Source: Angelakisella sp. (GTDB taxonomy: Bacteria; Bacillota; Clostridia; Oscillospirales; Ruminococcaceae). From it: 29,277 bases of DNA. This document shows, piece by piece, positions 28,626 to 29,277 of the stretch. Numbering within the stretch: position 1 is the stretch's first letter; each line of letters begins with the position of its first letter. Both the position numbers and the translations under genes were made by a program. The notes under the pieces were generated by a model. That model saw nothing but the letters and a program-made list of their open reading frames with translations, did no database searches and was not told the DNA's origin. The stretch is taken from assembly GCA_013316495.1 (NCBI GenBank), contig WSMP01000007.1, positions 1 to 29,277 of the forward strand, written 5' to 3'.

Positions 28626-29277
28626 TTTCCCCGAATACTCCCTTGGCAATATCCACCGATTCCTTGGCGTCCTTTGCGTACCAGTTGGCGCCTATCTTCC
28701 TGGCGTATTCCGGGGTGAGGACTGCCCCTCCCACCATCACCCGGCAGGGGAGCTTTTCCTCCCGCAGCAGGGCGATGGTTTTTTCCATGCTCCCCAAGGT
28801 GGTGGTCATCAGGGCAGAAAGCCCCACCAGGGGGGCGCCGCTTTGGCGCACCGCCTCCGCCACCGCCTGGGGCGGCACATCCTTCCCCAGGTCCAAAACG
28901 GTATAGCCATAGTTTTCCAGCAGAATCTTTACAATGTTTTTGCCGATGTCGTGGATATCCCCCTGGACGGTGGCCAGGACAATCTTCCCCTTGCTCACCG
29001 AGCCGCCGCTCTCCCCTGCCAGCCGCTCCTTGATGACCTCGAAGGCGGCCTGGGCGGCTCCGGCACACTGAATCAGCTGGGGAAGGAAGATTTCCCCCTT
29101 TTCGAAGGAGAGCCCCGCCCGGTCCAGGGGCGGGATGAGCTTTTGGTCCACAATCTCCATCGGGGCCATTGTCTCCAGCAGAGCTTTGGTGAGGGCGGCG
29201 GCTTCGGTCCGCAGGCCGTGCTCCACCGCGTAATCCAGCTCCACCGCGGGGCCGGCCTGGGGGACCGCCGGGGGGGC
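28618..29277 (-). CDS. metH: MetH-like methionine synthase, C-terminal cobalamin-binding part (partial)
   Basis: 220 residues are visible and the frame runs off the window end without a start. The cap domain (KALLETMAPMEIVDQKLIPP, then GEIFLPQLIQCAGAAQAAFE) is followed by the B12-binding Rossmann domain with the His-on motif GDIHDIGKNIV, GYTVLDLGKDVPPQAVAEAV and VMVGGAVLTPEYARKIGANW. The sequence ahead of the cap (PPAVPQAGPAVELDYAVEHG) looks like a linker from an upstream catalytic domain, as in short Clostridial homocysteine methyltransferases lacking the AdoMet reactivation domain, which is indeed absent at this C-terminus. A stand-alone corrinoid protein (MtaC-type) is a weaker alternative. 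Confidence 0.85.
   Translation of the reverse strand, partial: APPAVPQAGPAVELDYAVEHGLRTEAAALTKALLETMAPMEIVDQKLIPPLDRAGLSFEKGEIFLPQLIQCAGAAQAAFEVIKERLAGESGGSVSKGKIVLATVQGDIHDIGKNIVKILLENYGYTVLDLGKDVPPQAVAEAVRQSGAPLVGLSALMTTTLGSMEKTIALLREEKLPCRVMVGGAVLTPEYARKIGANWYAKDAKESVDIAKGVFGENA

Noticed and set aside
1..29277. CRISPR arrays, rRNA genes and prophage modules
   Set aside because: No direct-repeat array, no rRNA-like blocks and no phage structural or integrase genes were seen apart from the IS transposase.

Overview
This window looks like chromosome of a high-GC, probably spore-forming Clostridia member, most likely Oscillospiraceae/Ruminococcaceae-type (inferred, no marker rRNA present). 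The reasons are: strongly GC-rich third codon positions; an RNase J / RNase HI / NifS-NifU type Fe-S gene set; GdpP; a [FeFe]-hydrogenase-like sensor beside a SpoIIE-type phosphatase; a DUF4230 protein; and Gram-positive style ribosome-binding sites (AAGGAGG) with frequent GTG/TTG starts. Most genes lie on the minus strand.

Layout. 1-617: the left part of an IS3-family element (orfA plus the start of orfB by -1 frameshift), inserted 45 bp past the stop of cimA. 663-6307 (minus): a branched-chain amino-acid unit with leuA first and cimA last, separated by four accessory genes (YdeI-like protein, ankyrin protein, a degenerate GIY-YIG protein, a four-helix membrane protein). 6408-7314 (plus): an AT-richer hicA-hicB toxin-antitoxin module with its own near-consensus promoter, a 21-codon leader ORF and a strong terminator. 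7397-15636 (minus): gdpP-rplI-dnaB-tilS-hpt-ftsH, a tightly packed housekeeping cluster. 15640-15800: an unexplained, potentially structured intergenic RNA region. 15853-18358 (minus): RNase J with an unusual ~160-residue basic Pro/Gln/Arg-rich N-terminal extension and a ~325-nt leader. 18516-21208 (plus): rnhA, a 164-bp hairpin MITE, then iscS-nifU for Fe-S cluster assembly.

21212-23431 (minus): an RpiR/SIS regulator translationally coupled to a BaiN-like flavoprotein. 23493-23718: a terminator plus a second 160-bp hairpin MITE that sits exactly at the stop codon of the next gene. 23716-26937 (minus): a three-gene unit of a [2Fe-2S] thioredoxin-like ferredoxin, an H-cluster-containing [FeFe]-hydrogenase-like protein with a C-terminal PAS domain, and a SpoIIE/PP2C phosphatase. 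This is the most interesting system here: it has the architecture of a predicted sensory (group C, HydS-like) hydrogenase whose output would be protein dephosphorylation. 27008-27679 (minus): a DUF4230 membrane-anchored protein. 27761-28285 (plus): a short protein resembling only the N-terminal domain of dipicolinate synthase subunit A. 28212-29277 (minus): the C-terminal cobalamin-binding part of a MetH-like methionine synthase, overlapping a small NTF2-fold-like protein.

No rRNA, tRNA or CRISPR array was seen. All functional names rest on motif recognition by eye; no database search was run.
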